In this document: piece by piece, positions 1 to 7,032 of the stretch
How positions within the stretch are numbered: position 1 is the stretch's first letter
Layout: the number at the start of each line of letters is the position of its first letter
From: Caldifarciminota bacterium
GTDB taxonomy: Bacteria > Hydrothermota > UBA3073 > NMUJ01
Direction of reading: 5' to 3'
Length of the DNA stretch: 16,731 nt
Assembly (NCBI GenBank): GCA_021158725.1
Contig: JAGGUB010000101.1
Coordinates: 1 to 16,731, forward strand
Notes under the pieces: model-generated
Databases searched by the model: none
The model's input: the letters and a program-made list of their open reading frames with translations, nothing else
Told to the model about the DNA's origin: nothing
Program-made: the position numbers and the translations under genes

Positions 1-342
1 CCGTTGGAACATGGAGATATAATTGTGATACCTTCGCTACCTCATGAAGTAGGGGTTGAAGGTGAAGTCAAGTCTCCCGGTACGTTCCCATATATAGCGG
101 GTGCTACTGTTGATTACTATATAGCAGTAGCGGGTGGGTTGACAAAACGAGCGTACACGAAAGAGATTAAGGTGAAACGAGGCACGGAGTTTATCCCCTA
201 CAGCGCTGATCTGAGAATAGAGCCAGGTGATATCATTTACGTGCCACGTGTGGAATTTAAATGGTGGGAGGATTATTTTAAGGTAAGTAGTACATTGTTG
301 AGCGCAATACTCTCATGGCTGTTGTTAGCACCGCGAAGATAA
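1..342 (+). CDS. SLBB-domain polysaccharide export protein, 3' end (5' partial)
   Basis: The reading frame is open from the first base and ends at TAA 340-342, so only about the last 113 codons are here; the TTG at position 4 is simply the first start-like codon. The segment VEGEVKSPGTFPY, followed by a hydrophobic stretch and AVAGGLT, is the typical core of an SLBB (soluble ligand-binding beta-grasp) domain. Such domains occur in Wza-type outer-membrane export proteins and related periplasmic proteins. A second beta-rich piece ends in RIEPGDIIYVPR, the usual close of an SLBB repeat. The last 25 residues (around WWEDYFKV, then a run of Leu/Ile/Ala ending APRR) could form one membrane helix, as in Wza C-termini. 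The likely role is export of capsule or exopolysaccharide. The gene lies 4 bases upstream of lptC and probably shares its transcript. Family assignment is good; the exact substrate is unknown. Confidence 0.8.
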   Translation, partial: PLEHGDIIVIPSLPHEVGVEGEVKSPGTFPYIAGATVDYYIAVAGGLTKRAYTKEIKVKRGTEFIPYSADLRIEPGDIIYVPRVEFKWWEDYFKVSSTLLSAILSWLLLAPRR

Positions 343-346
343 TTGT

Positions 347-850
347 ATGTGGAGGAATGTTTGGTTGATACCGTTTCTCATTCTCTGTAGTTGTAAGCAT
401 GAGGTTAAGCAACCTGAGGGTTTACCACCAGGTGTGGAGGAAGTGTTAACTGATTTCACGGTTATAAAAACAAATTCAGGTGTAAAGTCGTGGACCTTAC
501 ATGCCAACCGTGGTGTGAGGGTGAAGGATACATTTAAAGTGTATGGGGTTAAATTGCAATTATACGATGAGAATGGCAAGTTCTCAGCTACGATGGTTGC
601 AGATAGCGCAGTATTTCTTGAAATTGATAGCTTATTGTTCGCGTATGGTGAAATAGTGCTGGAAGCGCCTGCTGAAACACTTAGGGTAGAGACACATTAT
701 GTGAAGTGGGAAATCACCCAAAATTTAATAGTAGCACCTGGTAAGGTGAAGATCTGGAAGGCGGATCGCTACACGGAGGGTGAGGGGCTCACCACTGATA
801 TAAGGTTTAGGGATTTGCGGTTACGTAAGGTTTATGGGCGGATGGAGTAG
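347..850 (+). CDS. lptC: LptC-like LPS export lipoprotein
   Basis: A 167-residue protein that probably takes LPS from the LptBFG extractor and passes it to LptA in the periplasm. The N-terminus is a short hydrophobic segment (residues 5-15) ending in LCSC, a plausible lipobox with Cys16 as the lipidated residue; E. coli LptC keeps a membrane anchor instead. The following region (DFTVIKTNSGVKSWTLHA, about residues 37-54) matches the start of the LptC/YrbK beta-jellyroll, and the rest is beta-rich with short repeats. The function call leans on context: an OstA-like gene and lptB follow directly. Start choice: ATG347 gives a signal segment with Arg3. GGAGG at 351-355 lies inside that reading and would serve TTG365 with a 9-base spacing, but that start would remove the only N-terminal positive charge. 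The gene overlaps the next by 17 bases. Confidence 0.75.
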   Translation: MWRNVWLIPFLILCSCKHEVKQPEGLPPGVEEVLTDFTVIKTNSGVKSWTLHANRGVRVKDTFKVYGVKLQLYDENGKFSATMVADSAVFLEIDSLLFAYGEIVLEAPAETLRVETHYVKWEITQNLIVAPGKVKIWKADRYTEGEGLTTDIRFRDLRLRKVYGRME

Positions 851-1598
851 TTGGTTGCTGTTGATAGCTGTTGCATCCCCTAAGTATACAATATATTCTG
901 ATAGTTTGAACGTATCCGGTGATTCGATAATATTCTGGAATGTATATCTGCGACATGGAAGGTGGACATTATCTTCGGATAAGGGATTATACTGGCGGAG
1001 TGGTGTCATAAAGCTGTGCGGTAATTTCCATGCACAGAGTGATTCCGAGGAGATAACTGCCGATACTGCAGTATATTACGTGCAAGATACGGAGAAGAAG
1101 ATGGTCTTGATTGGTCATGTGCTATACAAGAATGTGGTCGATTCCTTCTATGTATATGGTATGCACGGTATATATTACCCGGATCGACGTGGTGGTGAGA
1201 TATCATGTAGAGTGAAGTTCGTGAATTTCAAAGACAGTGTAATTCTAACAGCTGATACACTTAAGTTTTGGTACGATACGTTGAAGATAGCTTATCATGA
1301 CGTTTATTATCATAGTATACCCGATACCGTGGAGTTGTGGGTTAAGGATAGCTTATATATTTGGGGCGATAGTTTGAGCTTGGGGTGGGGCGATATTCAC
1401 ATATCCTATACGAAGCTTGACTGTTTTGCACAAACGATAGAATATAATGTGTGTAAGGAGATGCTCACATTAGAAAGAGATGTGTTACTTTGCATGGAAC
1501 GTGACACGGTGATGGGTGGATGGGCACGCATTATATTGAAGGGACATGAGATACAGGAGATAACGGTCAGACAAGTACGTGGTAAACGCTATGAGTGA
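834..1598 (+). CDS. lptA: LptA/OstA-like periplasmic LPS transport protein
   Basis: A 254-residue predicted secreted protein. The first 14 residues (MGGWSSWLLLIAVA) look like a short signal peptide with cleavage near AVA/S. The mature part is almost all beta strand, with recurring turns such as SDSL, ADTA, ADTL, GDSL and GGWAR spaced by about 20-25 residues. This is the pattern of the OstA/LptA jellyroll that forms the periplasmic LPS bridge. Its C-terminal piece (GGWARIILKGHEIQEI) resembles the closing strands of LptA. It is longer than E. coli LptA (about 185 residues), closer to the OstA-like proteins of other phyla. It sits between lptC and lptB, overlapping the first by 17 bases and the second by 8, which supports an Lpt role. 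Primary sequence similarity is weak, so the symbol rests on fold pattern and position. No LptD or LptFG gene is in the window. Confidence 0.68.
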   Translation: MGGWSSWLLLIAVASPKYTIYSDSLNVSGDSIIFWNVYLRHGRWTLSSDKGLYWRSGVIKLCGNFHAQSDSEEITADTAVYYVQDTEKKMVLIGHVLYKNVVDSFYVYGMHGIYYPDRRGGEISCRVKFVNFKDSVILTADTLKFWYDTLKIAYHDVYYHSIPDTVELWVKDSLYIWGDSLSLGWGDIHISYTKLDCFAQTIEYNVCKEMLTLERDVLLCMERDTVMGGWARIILKGHEIQEITVRQVRGKRYE

Positions 1599-2316
1599 GC
1601 TGTTAGTATTGAAGGAATTGGTGAAATCATACAATGGCCGTAAAGTGGTTGATGGTGTATCGCTTGAACTTAGGAGAGGCGAAATAGTTGGGTTGTTGGG
1701 GCCCAACGGTGCGGGCAAGACTACAACTTTTTACATGACAGTGGGTGTGATACCACCCGATAGGGGGAAGGTATTTTTAGATGATCGTGAGATCACACGT
1801 TTACCTATGTATATGCGTGCGAGGTTAGGTATAGGGTATCTGCCACAGGAGGCTTCGATATTTCGTCGACTTACGGTTGAAGATAACATCAAATGTGTGC
1901 TGGAGTTTCAACCTCTTAGCAGTAAGGATAGACGTGAGCGATTGGAGGAACTGATATCGTTGATGCAACTTGAACCCATACGACATCAACTTGCCTATAC
2001 GTTGTCGGGGGGTGAACGTCGACGTGTGGAGATTGCACGTGCATTAGCTACAAGGCCGGACTTTTTGTTGCTGGATGAACCTTTCACCGGTATAGATCCG
2101 ATCATACGTGAAGAGATACAGGAGATAGTGCTTATGCTTAAGAGGCGAGGTATAGGTATATTGATAACGGATCATAACGTACGTGAGACGCTTGAAGTCA
2201 CAGATAGAGCCTACATCATATACGAAGGTAAGATACTGGTTTCGGGTGAGGCACAAACCCTTATAAACGATCCTGAAGCGCGTCGCATATATTTGGGTAA
2301 GAGGTTCAGGATGTGA
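1591..2316 (+). CDS. lptB: LPS export ABC transporter ATPase LptB
   Basis: A 241-residue ATPase, the same length as E. coli LptB, that powers LPS extraction from the inner membrane with LptF and LptG. All ABC motifs are intact when numbered from ATG1591: Walker A GPNGAGKTT (37-45, Lys43), Q-loop Gln86, signature LSGGE (138-142), Walker B LLLDEP with catalytic Glu163, and the switch His195 in TDHNV. The C-terminal YLGKRFRM matches the family tail. An in-frame GTG at 1579 would add four residues. ATG1591 is preferred because it fits the family length and overlaps the preceding stop codon in the usual coupled way (CGC TAT GAG TGA). The rpoN start follows one base after the stop, the same lptB-rpoN order seen in proteobacteria. 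Confidence 0.95.
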   Translation: MSELLVLKELVKSYNGRKVVDGVSLELRRGEIVGLLGPNGAGKTTTFYMTVGVIPPDRGKVFLDDREITRLPMYMRARLGIGYLPQEASIFRRLTVEDNIKCVLEFQPLSSKDRRERLEELISLMQLEPIRHQLAYTLSGGERRRVEIARALATRPDFLLLDEPFTGIDPIIREEIQEIVLMLKRRGIGILITDHNVRETLEVTDRAYIIYEGKILVSGEAQTLINDPEARRIYLGKRFRM

Positions 2317-2317
2317 G

Positions 2318-3454
2318 ATGGTTAATAGATCCGAAAGTCCACAGGAGCTCGGATTTTTAGAGATACTGGCGAAGTCACAGGTTGAGCTGTTGAATGTAAT
2401 CGAACAGCTGGTGGAGACTAACCTATTTCTGGAGATAGCTGAATATGAAGAGAGTGAGGAGATACGTGAAGATGAAGAGACCGATGAGGAGCTCATAAGT
2501 GCTGATATTTTTGATGATGACAACGTACCGGTATATCTACCGAGTAAAGAATATAGGGAGTACCATACCGTAGATAAGCCATCGCTGAAGGAGCACCTTG
2601 TGATGGGTTTACATCTGCTGGAAGAGCTTGATGAAACTGATCTTGCTATCGGTGAGTATATTATATATAACCTTGATGATAGGGGGTTCATTACGATACC
2701 GTTGGAAAATATAGCGAAAAGATTCAACGTCGATACGGAGAGGGTTGGTAAGGTTCTGATTGCAATACAGGAAGAGCTTGACCCACCAGGGATTGCAGCC
2801 CGTAACGCGATGGAATGTTTGCTTATACAGTTGCGTAGAATGGGTGTAAAAGATGATCTACCATATCTGTTGGTTGAACGCTATCTTCCTATGATAGGAA
2901 GTGATACCGCATTCCTTGCGAGGCTGTTGAACCGTCCCAAGGAAGAGGTCGAATCCGCATGCGCTTTATTGCAAAAACTTACAGCGTTTCCTGCTAAAGT
3001 GTGGCAGGAGAGTGACCCTCCATCGGTGTTGCCTGATCTTATCATCGATAAGTTGGATGACAGGTTTGAAGTATATTTGAATGAGGCAATGATACCGAAG
3101 ATACGATATTTCAAGGAATATGAAATACTTATATATAAGAATGAACTAAGTGAGGAGGAGCAGAAGTTGCTTGAAACTATGAGGCATGAGGCGATCGAGT
3201 TTTTGCGTAACCTTGATAGAAGGCGTAGTTTGCTCATAGAAATTGGTAACTTTCTTGTGGAGAGGGTACATCAATTCTTATGTGGTGAAGCAGATCTCAC
3301 CCCTGTGATGATAGAAGAGGCGGCTCCCACATTAGGTGTACCAGTATCCACCATTTTACATGCACTACGTGGTAAGTATGTGCAGACACCACGTGGGATA
3401 TTTCCGCTCTCAAGGTTTTTCACACGGCGTAAGAAACATGTTAAATCGTGGTAA
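2318..3454 (+). CDS. rpoN: RNA polymerase sigma-54 factor, C-terminally truncated (no RpoN box)
   Basis: A 378-residue sigma-54 homologue; E. coli RpoN has 477. Region I is present but short at the N-terminus (about residues 8-40, PQELGFLEILAKSQVELL). An acidic region II follows (43-70). The core-binding region is well conserved, with IIYNLDDRGF (115-124), DPPGIAAR (155-162) and VLPDLIIDKLDDRFEVYLNE (237-256). The -12 helix-turn-helix region (about 327-352) and GKYVQTPRG (352-360) are also there. The protein then ends as FFTRRKKHVKSW, so the last 90 or so residues of the DNA-binding domain, including the RpoN box that reads the -24 element, are missing. This is not an obvious frameshift, because the rseC-like gene begins at 3438, inside the end of this one, and no frame shows an ARRTVAKYRE-like box. 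Upstream, the frame has a stop at 2264 and no ATG, GTG or TTG before ATG2318. AGGA at 2308-2311 is a fair ribosome site. Confidence 0.9.
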   Translation: MVNRSESPQELGFLEILAKSQVELLNVIEQLVETNLFLEIAEYEESEEIREDEETDEELISADIFDDDNVPVYLPSKEYREYHTVDKPSLKEHLVMGLHLLEELDETDLAIGEYIIYNLDDRGFITIPLENIAKRFNVDTERVGKVLIAIQEELDPPGIAARNAMECLLIQLRRMGVKDDLPYLLVERYLPMIGSDTAFLARLLNRPKEEVESACALLQKLTAFPAKVWQESDPPSVLPDLIIDKLDDRFEVYLNEAMIPKIRYFKEYEILIYKNELSEEEQKLLETMRHEAIEFLRNLDRRRSLLIEIGNFLVERVHQFLCGEADLTPVMIEEAAPTLGVPVSTILHALRGKYVQTPRGIFPLSRFFTRRKKHVKSW

Positions 3455-3872
3455 GGTGCTCAGTGTCAAGGGTACCACAGCACGTGTGGAGCTGAAGCTA
3501 ACCTCATGTGAACGCTGTCCATTACATGGGTTGTGTCAACCCAACGCTAACAAGATGATCGTAGAGGCTAAGGATACGGTGGGGGTTAATGAAGGTGATA
3601 CTGTTCTGGTGGAGGTGGATCCCAAAGGTACGTGGTTGGCTTCGTTGTTCCTGTTTGTGTTACCAGTGGTGGCTTTTATCGTGGGGTTTGTATCGCTATA
3701 CTTTTGGAAGGGGGTAGCTTTCGCATATGCGGGTGGTGGTACGTTGTTCACATTGTATGTTATCTGTATGAGATACATAAATCGATGGTTCAGCAGTAAA
3801 AAGAGTTTCATACCCCGCATAGTGAAGAAGTTGGAAGGATACGAACCACAAGAACGGGTGTGGTTTAAATGA
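3438..3872 (+). CDS. rseC: RseC/MucC-family membrane protein
   Basis: A 144-residue protein of the SoxR-reducing/RseC family. The N-terminal soluble part (1-62) carries a Cys cluster, Cys24-x2-Cys27-x5-Cys33 (TSCERCPLHGLC), after a small beta domain. Two hydrophobic helices follow (about 64-89 and 94-113), then a basic tail. In E. coli RseC modulates sigma-E signalling and takes part in reducing SoxR; in other bacteria it is often tied to Rnf-type electron transport. Its actual partner here is unknown. The reading frame is open upstream to 3336, but that part overlaps conserved rpoN sequence. ATG3438 gives the family-typical start (GKVLSVKGTTARVEL) and overlaps the rpoN end by 17 bases. The stop overlaps the xseA start as ATGA (3869-3872), suggesting coupled translation. 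RseP, another sigma-E pathway name, is encoded elsewhere in the window on the other strand. Confidence 0.82.
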   Translation: MLNRGKVLSVKGTTARVELKLTSCERCPLHGLCQPNANKMIVEAKDTVGVNEGDTVLVEVDPKGTWLASLFLFVLPVVAFIVGFVSLYFWKGVAFAYAGGGTLFTLYVICMRYINRWFSSKKSFIPRIVKKLEGYEPQERVWFK

Positions 3873-5134
3873 AAGTATATACAGTGAGTGAGTTATTACT
3901 TGAGGTACGTAAGTTGGTTGAAGATGCATATCCCATGGTTTGGGTTGAAGGTGAGGTCATAGATCTGTATGCGGCAAGTTCGGGCCATCTATATTTTTCG
4001 CTGAAGGATGAACATGCTATGGTATCCGCTATTGTGTACAAAGAACGACGCGATTTAAACACTGCGCTGCTGAAAAATGGTATGAAGGTGAAAGTCTTCG
4101 GCACCCTTACATTGTATGCTAAACGAGGGGGATTAACCATAGATGTGCAACGTGTTTATCCGTCAGGCTTGGGTGACCTTTGGATAAAGTTTGAAGCCAC
4201 AAAAAGGAAGCTACACTCGATGGGTTATTTCGCCATAGAGCACAAGAAGGCGATACCACGATTCCCGGAAAGGATTGGGGTGGTGACTGCAATGTATGGG
4301 GCGGCATTCCATGATATACTACGTGTAATACGTAGGCGTGCACCATGGGTAGAGGTAATCGTTAGGAGTGTCAAGGTACAGGGTGAAGCAGCAGCCGATA
4401 GTATAGCTGAAGGTATCTACGAGATGAATGATTATGGTGAGGTCGACCTTATAATAGTTGGTAGGGGTGGCGGTTCGATGGAAGAGTTATGGGCGTTTAA
4501 TGAGGAACGTGTTGCTGAGGCGATATTTAAATCATCCATCCCCATAATCACTGGTATAGGGCATGAACTTGATAATACGATTGCTGATATGGTGGCAGAT
4601 TGTAGTGCACCGACGCCATCGGTGGCAGCTGAACGTGCTACCCCCGATAGGAAAGAGTTGCTGAAACACATGGGGAACCTCGACCAGAGGATGGATACCG
4701 TTGTTAGCAGGATGTTAGAGAATTACAGGGAACGGATCAAAACCTGGGAAAAGAGTTATGGGCTCACAAGGTTATGTGATTACATAAATGAAAAGGTACG
4801 ACAGTTGGGGGTTGTCGAACGTAGGATGGAGGAGCAGCTCCTACATCACATAGATAAGATAGGGTGGGAGGTGTCACATTTAGCTGATAGATTGGAGCAT
4901 AATGTTGCTACAGTTTTGAAATCGAGAGTGGAAAAACTTGACCACCTTTACACACAGTTGACAAACCTGAACCCATTTGCTACCCTTGAACGTGGCTACA
5001 GTATAGTGTTTCGACCCGACAAGAAGAAGGTGATAACAAGTGTGGATGAAATCACGAGAGGTGACCAGCTTTACATAAAGCTTGCTAATGGTGGTGCCTA
5101 TGTGGAGGTGTTAGATACCGATAAAGGTGGGTAG
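3869..5134 (+). CDS. xseA: Exodeoxyribonuclease VII large subunit
   Basis: A 421-residue XseA, within the family's usual size (about 400-460). The enzyme degrades single-stranded DNA from both ends in a complex with XseB. The N-terminal OB fold is clear (residues 1-100, VWVEGEVIDLYAASSGHLYF). The catalytic domain carries the family blocks FPERIGVVT, GRGGGSMEELWAFN, ITGIGHELDNTIADMVAD and SAPTPSVAAE. A long coiled-coil stretch follows (about 265-370), then the conserved NPFATLERGYSI motif. No xseB lies next to it: the stop codon TAG (5132-5134) abuts the last codon of the opposing gene. The small subunit must be encoded elsewhere or be absent. The start overlaps the rseC-like stop as ATGA. Confidence 0.95.
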   Translation: MKVYTVSELLLEVRKLVEDAYPMVWVEGEVIDLYAASSGHLYFSLKDEHAMVSAIVYKERRDLNTALLKNGMKVKVFGTLTLYAKRGGLTIDVQRVYPSGLGDLWIKFEATKRKLHSMGYFAIEHKKAIPRFPERIGVVTAMYGAAFHDILRVIRRRAPWVEVIVRSVKVQGEAAADSIAEGIYEMNDYGEVDLIIVGRGGGSMEELWAFNEERVAEAIFKSSIPIITGIGHELDNTIADMVADCSAPTPSVAAERATPDRKELLKHMGNLDQRMDTVVSRMLENYRERIKTWEKSYGLTRLCDYINEKVRQLGVVERRMEEQLLHHIDKIGWEVSHLADRLEHNVATVLKSRVEKLDHLYTQLTNLNPFATLERGYSIVFRPDKKKVITSVDEITRGDQLYIKLANGGAYVEVLDTDKGG

Positions 5135-6247
5135 TTACTTGCGTTTCCTGTTAGTGCTACCGGTGATAATTTTGGATTCAAGTTCCTCAGGTGGCAGCGA
5201 CAATATGTCAGGTTCTTCGGTGGGCTTGTCGGCTTTGCTACCTTTGAGTAGTGCGATTATACGGATTGTATCCCCCATATTCTTATAGGGTGTGCTTATG
5301 CGGATCGAGATGTTATGGGCTGACATTTGATGTTTTAGCTTATCGACAATCCTTTGTAAGTCGATAAGCTTGAAATCTTCTCCTCTTTGCACATATAGTA
5401 AAAGTTTATGGACAGCGTTAAGTTTACAGTGTTGGAATTGCTCAATAATATGTTGGGTAGCGATCTCGTTACGATTTATGCCGGTACCTTCGCCGATCAG
5501 TATTGCGATATCGTGGTCAGCTTCCTTTTTACAAAGTATATCTTCGATATCACCAAGACTTACGTTTATGGTACCGGAATCGGCGATAAGATTTATCATA
5601 GTTTGGATGGTGTCAAAAATTTGTGCATTGAGTTGCTCAAATGCACGCTCGATAGGCATATCCGCGTAGTAGCGGATGAGTGTCTCGTTGTGGAAAACGA
5701 TGGTACCATCTGCTACACGGGAGCTGGCTTCCAACACCTTAGTGGCTATCTCTTTTTTGTGTTCACCCTCCATGGAGAAAGGGTACACGAGCACCATTAT
5801 TGTCAGTATATCCTTAGTTTTTGCCAGCTCTGCAATCAGTGGTGCAATAGCGGATGTGCCACCACCCAGCCCAGCGATTATGAATAGAAAGTGTAAGTCA
5901 TTGATATACTGGGCGATGGTGGGTTTATCAGATTCGAAAATCTGCTGCGCTTTGTCGATGTTACCGCCGGTACCCCGACCGTGGGTAATACTCTCACCTA
6001 TGACCTCGCTGAAGAATTCGTTGAAACTTTCGGCTTTTATTTGAGCAAGATGCTGACGATCGGTATCCATCGCTATGTAGCGTACGTTTGGTAACCTGTT
6101 CCTGAGTAAGTAACGCATCATGTTGTTGCCAAAGTTACCCAATGTCAATATACCTATGTTGAGACGATCGCGTAACTTTTTGTGTACTACTAAACCACCA
6201 TCAGTTATGGAAGATTTATCGGGTGGCTTCACCGGAAGATCTTTCAT
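5135..6247 (-). CDS. Divergent FtsZ/tubulin-family protein
   Basis: A two-domain FtsZ homologue of about 370 residues (numbered here from GTG6250; ATG6247 is one codon later and preferred). A 30-residue N-terminal extension precedes the first strand. T1 is TLGNFGNNM (36-44), with fewer glycines than the usual GVGGGGGNA. YIAMDTDRQHL (58-68) and THGRGTGG (89-96) match FtsZ T2/T3. The tubulin signature is GLGGGTSAIAP (127-137), one residue shorter than GGGTGTGAAP. PFSMEGE (157-163) matches PFSFEG. The T7 loop reads NVSLGD (229-234): the first catalytic Asp is Ser231, while the second, Asp234, is kept. The C-terminal domain ends in GDTIRIIALLKG as in FtsZ, followed by a 35-residue tail with DILSLP and a basic end instead of a clear FtsA/ZipA-binding peptide. 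It could be the main division protein of this lineage or a second FtsZ paralogue. It is last in the frr-map unit, 17 bases after map. Confidence 0.82.
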   Translation of the reverse strand: MKDLPVKPPDKSSITDGGLVVHKKLRDRLNIGILTLGNFGNNMMRYLLRNRLPNVRYIAMDTDRQHLAQIKAESFNEFFSEVIGESITHGRGTGGNIDKAQQIFESDKPTIAQYINDLHFLFIIAGLGGGTSAIAPLIAELAKTKDILTIMVLVYPFSMEGEHKKEIATKVLEASSRVADGTIVFHNETLIRYYADMPIERAFEQLNAQIFDTIQTMINLIADSGTINVSLGDIEDILCKKEADHDIAILIGEGTGINRNEIATQHIIEQFQHCKLNAVHKLLLYVQRGEDFKLIDLQRIVDKLKHQMSAHNISIRISTPYKNMGDTIRIIALLKGSKADKPTEEPDILSLPPEELESKIITGSTNRKRK

Positions 6248-6264
6248 CACTTAACCATACCCCA

Positions 6265-7032
6265 TTATGGGGGGCTGTCAATAAGTGAATCTGCAGTTAG
6301 GACTTCGGGATGGTTGTTTACCACCACAGTATCTTCAAAGTGGGCAGCAGGTTCGTTATCTTTAGTGACAACGGTCCAATTGTCATCCTTAACATAAACG
6401 TTGGGCTTACCGGCTACCACCATCGGTTCGATGGCTAACGTCATGTAACGTTGTAATCTTAGGTTTTGCCACTTGTATGGTACATAATTGGGTATCATTG
6501 GGTCTTCATGTAGAAACTTACCCACACCATGGCCGGTGAATTCACGTACGACATCAAACCCATGCGAACGCACGTAATTATATATTTCACGTGATATGTC
6601 GCCTAATCTTTTGCCCGGGACAGCTACCTTTATCGCACGTTGGAGTGCTTCATAAGTTACCTGTATGAGTTTGTTGCGTTTGGTGTCCACCTTACCTACT
6701 CGGTAGGTACGGGCAGCGTCCGTGCAGTACCCTTTATAGAAGATACCTACGTCGATGCTAACGATCTCACCTTCGTGTAGTTTGCGATCGCTTGGTATGC
6801 CATGGATGACCTCGTTATCAACGGATACACATAGGGTGGCAGGATATCCTCTATACCCCTTAAAGGCAGGTTTACAACCTTTGCTGAGGATAAACTCCTC
6901 AGCGAAACGGTCGAGCTCACATGTTTTGACACCGGGTTTCACCATGTCAGCGAGTAGGTTCAACAACTCCGCCATGATGCGACCACATTCACGCATTATC
7001 TGTAGCTCGTATTCAGTCTTTACGATGATCAT
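6265..7032 (-). CDS. map: Methionine aminopeptidase, type I
   Basis: A 255-residue enzyme that removes the initiator Met from new proteins; length and architecture match bacterial type I Map. All five metal ligands are visible: Asp94 (SIDVG), Asp105 (YCTDAART), His168 (FTGHGVG), Glu202 (AIEPM) and Glu233 (HFEDTV). His77 in EVIHGIP is the usual substrate-contacting His. There is no N-terminal zinc-finger extension. The ATG overlaps the pyrG stop as ATGA (7029-7032), so translation is probably coupled. In many bacteria map sits with ribosomal or adenylate kinase genes; here it lies between pyrG and the FtsZ-like gene. Confidence 0.97.
   Translation of the reverse strand: MIIVKTEYELQIMRECGRIMAELLNLLADMVKPGVKTCELDRFAEEFILSKGCKPAFKGYRGYPATLCVSVDNEVIHGIPSDRKLHEGEIVSIDVGIFYKGYCTDAARTYRVGKVDTKRNKLIQVTYEALQRAIKVAVPGKRLGDISREIYNYVRSHGFDVVREFTGHGVGKFLHEDPMIPNYVPYKWQNLRLQRYMTLAIEPMVVAGKPNVYVKDDNWTVVTKDNEPAAHFEDTVVVNNHPEVLTADSLIDSPP

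Noticed and set aside
2044..2727. Long 227-codon minus-strand frame opposite lptB and rpoN
   Set aside because: It is Ser-rich, low-complexity shadow sequence opposite two strongly conserved genes, with no recognisable domain.
3336..3437. Longer N-terminus for the rseC-like gene, reading inside rpoN
   Set aside because: The added 34 residues are unlike the family and the DNA there encodes the conserved sigma-54 GKYVQTPRG region.
3455..3872. RpoN box hidden in another frame after the sigma-54 stop
   Set aside because: I read the frames just after the stop by eye; one is the rseC-like protein and the others contain early stops, with nothing like ARRTVAKYR.
6260..6272. 13-base palindrome CCCCATTATGGGG between map and the FtsZ-like gene, considered as a terminator or operator
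   Set aside because: The stem is only four G-C pairs with a five-base loop, there is no T-run on either strand, and it overlaps the end of map; it could be chance.
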